Origin: Spirochaetales bacterium | GTDB taxonomy: Bacteria > Spirochaetota > Spirochaetia > Treponematales > UBA12059 | Direction of reading: 5' to 3' | DNA: 7,994 nucleotides | Assembly: GCA_004525355.1 (NCBI GenBank) | Contig: SPCK01000080.1 | Span: 1-7,994, forward strand | Shown: positions 5,907 through 7,994 of the stretch, in pieces | How the letters are laid out: every line of letters begins with the position of its first letter | Position numbering within the stretch: position 1 is the stretch's first letter | Made by a program: the position numbers and the translations under genes | Notes under the pieces: model-generated | The model's input: the letters and a program-made list of their open reading frames with translations, nothing else | Told to the model about the DNA's origin: nothing | Databases searched by the model: none

Positions 5907-7250
5907 ATGGACAAGGAGGCTCCAACGTCAAGGTCCACGTTTCGCCGCATGATCAAGCCGATACTTGCGTTCCTGCTCGTCACGGCAACTTCCCTGCCCG
6001 CCCTCGAAAGGCTCGACCGAATCTCCTCGGTTCGCCTCGATCCTTCGCCTGACATTGCGGCACTCCTCGCCGCGGATACCTTGGACCTGGACTTGGCGCA
6101 GGCTGGCCTGATCCTGTCTGGAACCCGGGAAATCCGCGCGGCAGCCACGTCGGAAGCGCTGTCGGCCGCGAAAGAAGAGGCAATCCTTCTTGCGGCCAAC
6201 GAGTCCGACGATTATCGGCTGGGCGAGGCCGTACTGGCGCTTGCCCATAAACGCTTCCTCAAGCGCTACGTCGAGGCGGAATCCACCCTCGACGCGGCGA
6301 TCCTGGACGGCCGCTACAATTGCGTCTCCTCGTCGGTAGTCTACTTGATCCTCGCCCGAGCCGCGGGGCTCGATGTCTTCGGGATCGTTACACGTGATCA
6401 TTCATTCGCCGCGCTCAAGTTACGCGACGGACGCCTCGTCGACGTGGAGACGACGAATCCCTTCGGCTATGACCCGGGAAGCAAGAAGCAGTTCATGGAC
6501 AGTTTTGGCCGGACGACGGGATACGCGTACGTGCCTCCATCCGATTACCGCAATCGCCGGGCGGTCGGTAGCCGTCACCTGATAGGATTGATCGCCTGGA
6601 ACCGCGCCACGTTGATGGAACGTGGCGGCGACCATATAGGCGCCATCGAACTGGCAGTGGACGCCTATGCGTACATGGCGGACGATGAGGCGCGCACCTA
6701 CCTCGGGGACCGGATTCACAACGCGGTCGCGCTTTTGTTGAATGCCCGTCGCTGGACCGACGCCATCACCCTTATGGAGCGGGCGGAACGGAGTTACGGC
6801 GCCCTTGCTGACCTGCCATCCCTCATGAGCCAGGCGCGGCTCGCGCGTTTCGCGGATGATCTGTCCGTGCTATCACCCGACGAAGCCATGACCGAACTGG
6901 AAGCGGCCGATCGGGCAGGCATCGTGTCCGCCGGGGATCGAGCGGACTTCATCGCCTACATCTACGGGCGCAAGGCCGACGAAGCCAGGAAGAAAGGCAC
7001 CTGGTTCGACGCGTGGACAGTCTTGCAGGAAGGCAGCGCACTCGCGCCGGATTCAGCGAGCCTTCAGGCCATGACAAAGACTGCCAGGGCAAATTGGGTA
7101 GCGGAAACGCACAACCTCTTCGCCGCCCTGTTCAATGCGGGTCGTTATGCCGAAGCCTTGGCCACGATAGAAGCCGGCCAGTCCGTGGCGCCTGATGAAA
7201 GGATATTCGCGCAGGACGTTGAGGCGTTACGACGAGCGATGAAGCAATAA
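5907..7250 (+). CDS. Exported protein with transglutaminase-like domain and TPR-like helical C-terminus
   Basis: 447 residues, no close family recognised. A basic stretch and hydrophobic segment (about 15-33, MIKPILAFLLVTATSLPAL) mark a signal peptide. Residues about 85-215 resemble the transglutaminase-like cysteine-protease fold: a helical lead-in (LGEAVLALAHKRFL), then NCVSSSVVYLILARAAGL with Cys139, TRDHSFAAL with His165, and GRLVDVETTN with Asp179. Order and spacing fit a Cys-His-Asp triad. Such domains cut or cross-link peptides or act as scaffolds in bacterial envelopes; the substrate here is unknown. The remainder (about 225-447) is alanine-rich helical, with TPR-like pieces near 242-256, 281-295 and 405-428 (for example LFNAGRYAEALATIEAG). 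The start is uncertain: the ATG at 5907 lacks an upstream ribosome site, an AAGGAGG lies inside the gene at 5913-5919, and the ATG at 5949 gives a more normal signal peptide. It is divergent from trxB. Confidence 0.8.
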   Translation: MDKEAPTSRSTFRRMIKPILAFLLVTATSLPALERLDRISSVRLDPSPDIAALLAADTLDLDLAQAGLILSGTREIRAAATSEALSAAKEEAILLAANESDDYRLGEAVLALAHKRFLKRYVEAESTLDAAILDGRYNCVSSSVVYLILARAAGLDVFGIVTRDHSFAALKLRDGRLVDVETTNPFGYDPGSKKQFMDSFGRTTGYAYVPPSDYRNRRAVGSRHLIGLIAWNRATLMERGGDHIGAIELAVDAYAYMADDEARTYLGDRIHNAVALLLNARRWTDAITLMERAERSYGALADLPSLMSQARLARFADDLSVLSPDEAMTELEAADRAGIVSAGDRADFIAYIYGRKADEARKKGTWFDAWTVLQEGSALAPDSASLQAMTKTARANWVAETHNLFAALFNAGRYAEALATIEAGQSVAPDERIFAQDVEALRRAMKQ

Positions 7251-7294
7251 TCACTCCGGGGGCATTCCCGAGATCATCCAATCCGCGACCGTCA

Positions 7295-7994
7295 TCATTC
7301 CGCGGGAAACTCCAGCCCCACCGTGGTGCCGTCCCGATCATTCCTGTCCAAAGTGCCACCCAGCTGTTGCGCCAAGGCGCTGATGATCTCCGTTCCCAAC
7401 CCGGTACGCGGGTTGGAAGCGTCGGCTGACGGGTTATCCTGCCGTATCCCGTCATCACGAACCTCCAACCGGTACAAGGCTTCCTTCTTGGACATCCGTA
7501 TATCGATCCTACCTTCGCTTCCGTCGGGGATCATGCATTTGCATGCATTTGAAACCAACTCGGTCACGACTATCGACAGCGGGATGGCCTTTTCAAGAGT
7601 GAGACTGAAGGTACCCGCTTCGATTCTGAGGTCGATTCCGCGACTCTCGGCTTCATAGACCTCCTCCAGGTATTCGACGAGCCTGGCCAGGTACGCGCCC
7701 ACATCCACCTTTTCCCGAGAAGTCCCATGATAGATCTGCTCATGAATCAGGGTCATTGAATGCACCTGCGTCTGGCAATCGCGAAAAACGCTTCTAGCCT
7801 CATCGTCCTCCAGGCAGGAACCCTGTAGGCTTAGAATGCTCGAAACCACCTGTAGGTTGTTCTTTGCCCGATGATGGATCTCCTTGATGTGCAGATCCTT
7901 CGATTCCAGTTTGAGTCGCATCTCCCGCTCGTTCTGGCGCCGTTCACTGATATCCCGTATGACGCCCACGGTTCCAATTCCCTGGCTTTGGAAC
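7295..7994 (-). CDS. Sensor histidine kinase, PAS + HisKA_2 + HATPase (N-terminus outside window)
   Basis: 232 residues are visible, open to the window edge at the N-terminal side. They start with the end of a PAS/PAC segment (GTVGVIRDISERRQNE). Next comes a HisKA_2-type dimerisation and phosphoacceptor helix, HIKEIHHRAKNNLQVVSSIL, whose first His of the HH pair (visible residue 40) is the expected phosphorylation site. The ATPase domain follows: the N box ELVSNACK (145-152), a G1-like DDGIR (180-184), and the G2 loop TGLGTEI (197-203). The protein ends at FPAE. HisKA_2 kinases with PAS input often act in general stress or light signalling, but this ligand is unknown. N-box and G1 details depart from consensus (KCM for the usual K-H/Y-A, and Arg for the second Gly of D-x-G-x-G). 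No response regulator is visible. It is convergent with the transglutaminase-like gene, with 44 bp between. Confidence 0.9.
   Translation of the reverse strand, partial: FQSQGIGTVGVIRDISERRQNEREMRLKLESKDLHIKEIHHRAKNNLQVVSSILSLQGSCLEDDEARSVFRDCQTQVHSMTLIHEQIYHGTSREKVDVGAYLARLVEYLEEVYEAESRGIDLRIEAGTFSLTLEKAIPLSIVVTELVSNACKCMIPDGSEGRIDIRMSKKEALYRLEVRDDGIRQDNPSADASNPRTGLGTEIISALAQQLGGTLDRNDRDGTTVGLEFPAE

Noticed and set aside
7251..7294. Possible terminators between the two convergent genes (CGGG..CCCG and CCGCG..CGCGG)
   Set aside because: Stems of only 4-5 bp with no U-run on either strand; chance matches are common at this GC content.

Overview
The window is GC-rich chromosomal DNA, densely packed with ordinary-looking bacterial genes. 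No rRNA, tRNA, CRISPR array, transposase or phage gene was seen. The best taxonomic guess is a high-GC spirochaete of the Treponema/Spirochaeta/Rectinema kind. The main reason is a PUR-alpha-type nucleic-acid-binding protein (the family of Borrelia BpuR, otherwise mostly Bacteroidetes), supported by the high GC content and a two-domain exported NagZ. The placement is inference, not proof.

Layout, left to right. (1) The last 23 codons of a plus-strand gene, then a PUR-alpha (DUF3276-like) protein with a long basic tail. (2) A 93-bp convergent gap filled by overlapping inverted repeats that can pair in two mutually exclusive ways. (3) rnhB (RNase HII) on the minus strand, divergent across 71 bp from a plus-strand gene whose product looks like a degenerate diaminopimelate-epimerase-fold protein. 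(4) A minus-strand operon read right to left: trxB (thioredoxin reductase), then nagZ (exported GH3 beta-N-acetylglucosaminidase), then a two-part GNAT acetyltransferase. trxB and nagZ are 23 bp apart, and nagZ and the GNAT gene overlap by 4 bp. (5) A strikingly AT-rich 134-bp divergent promoter region. (6) A plus-strand exported protein with a transglutaminase-like Cys/His/Asp domain and a helical, TPR-like C-terminal half. (7) At the right edge, the C-terminal part of a minus-strand PAS/HisKA_2 sensor histidine kinase, open at the window end.

Functionally the window mixes nucleic-acid maintenance (PUR-alpha, RNase HII), thiol redox (TrxB), cell-wall turnover (NagZ), an acetyltransferase of unknown substrate and signalling (histidine kinase). 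The operon puts cytosolic redox and envelope peptidoglycan turnover under one promoter region, but nothing in the sequence proves a joint pathway. I did not find a clear new defence or mobile system. The items most worth a second look are the DapF-like protein that has lost at least one catalytic cysteine, the switch-like repeats at 667-742, the protein with the putative transglutaminase triad, and the 7-bp inverted repeats flanking the AT-rich promoter region.
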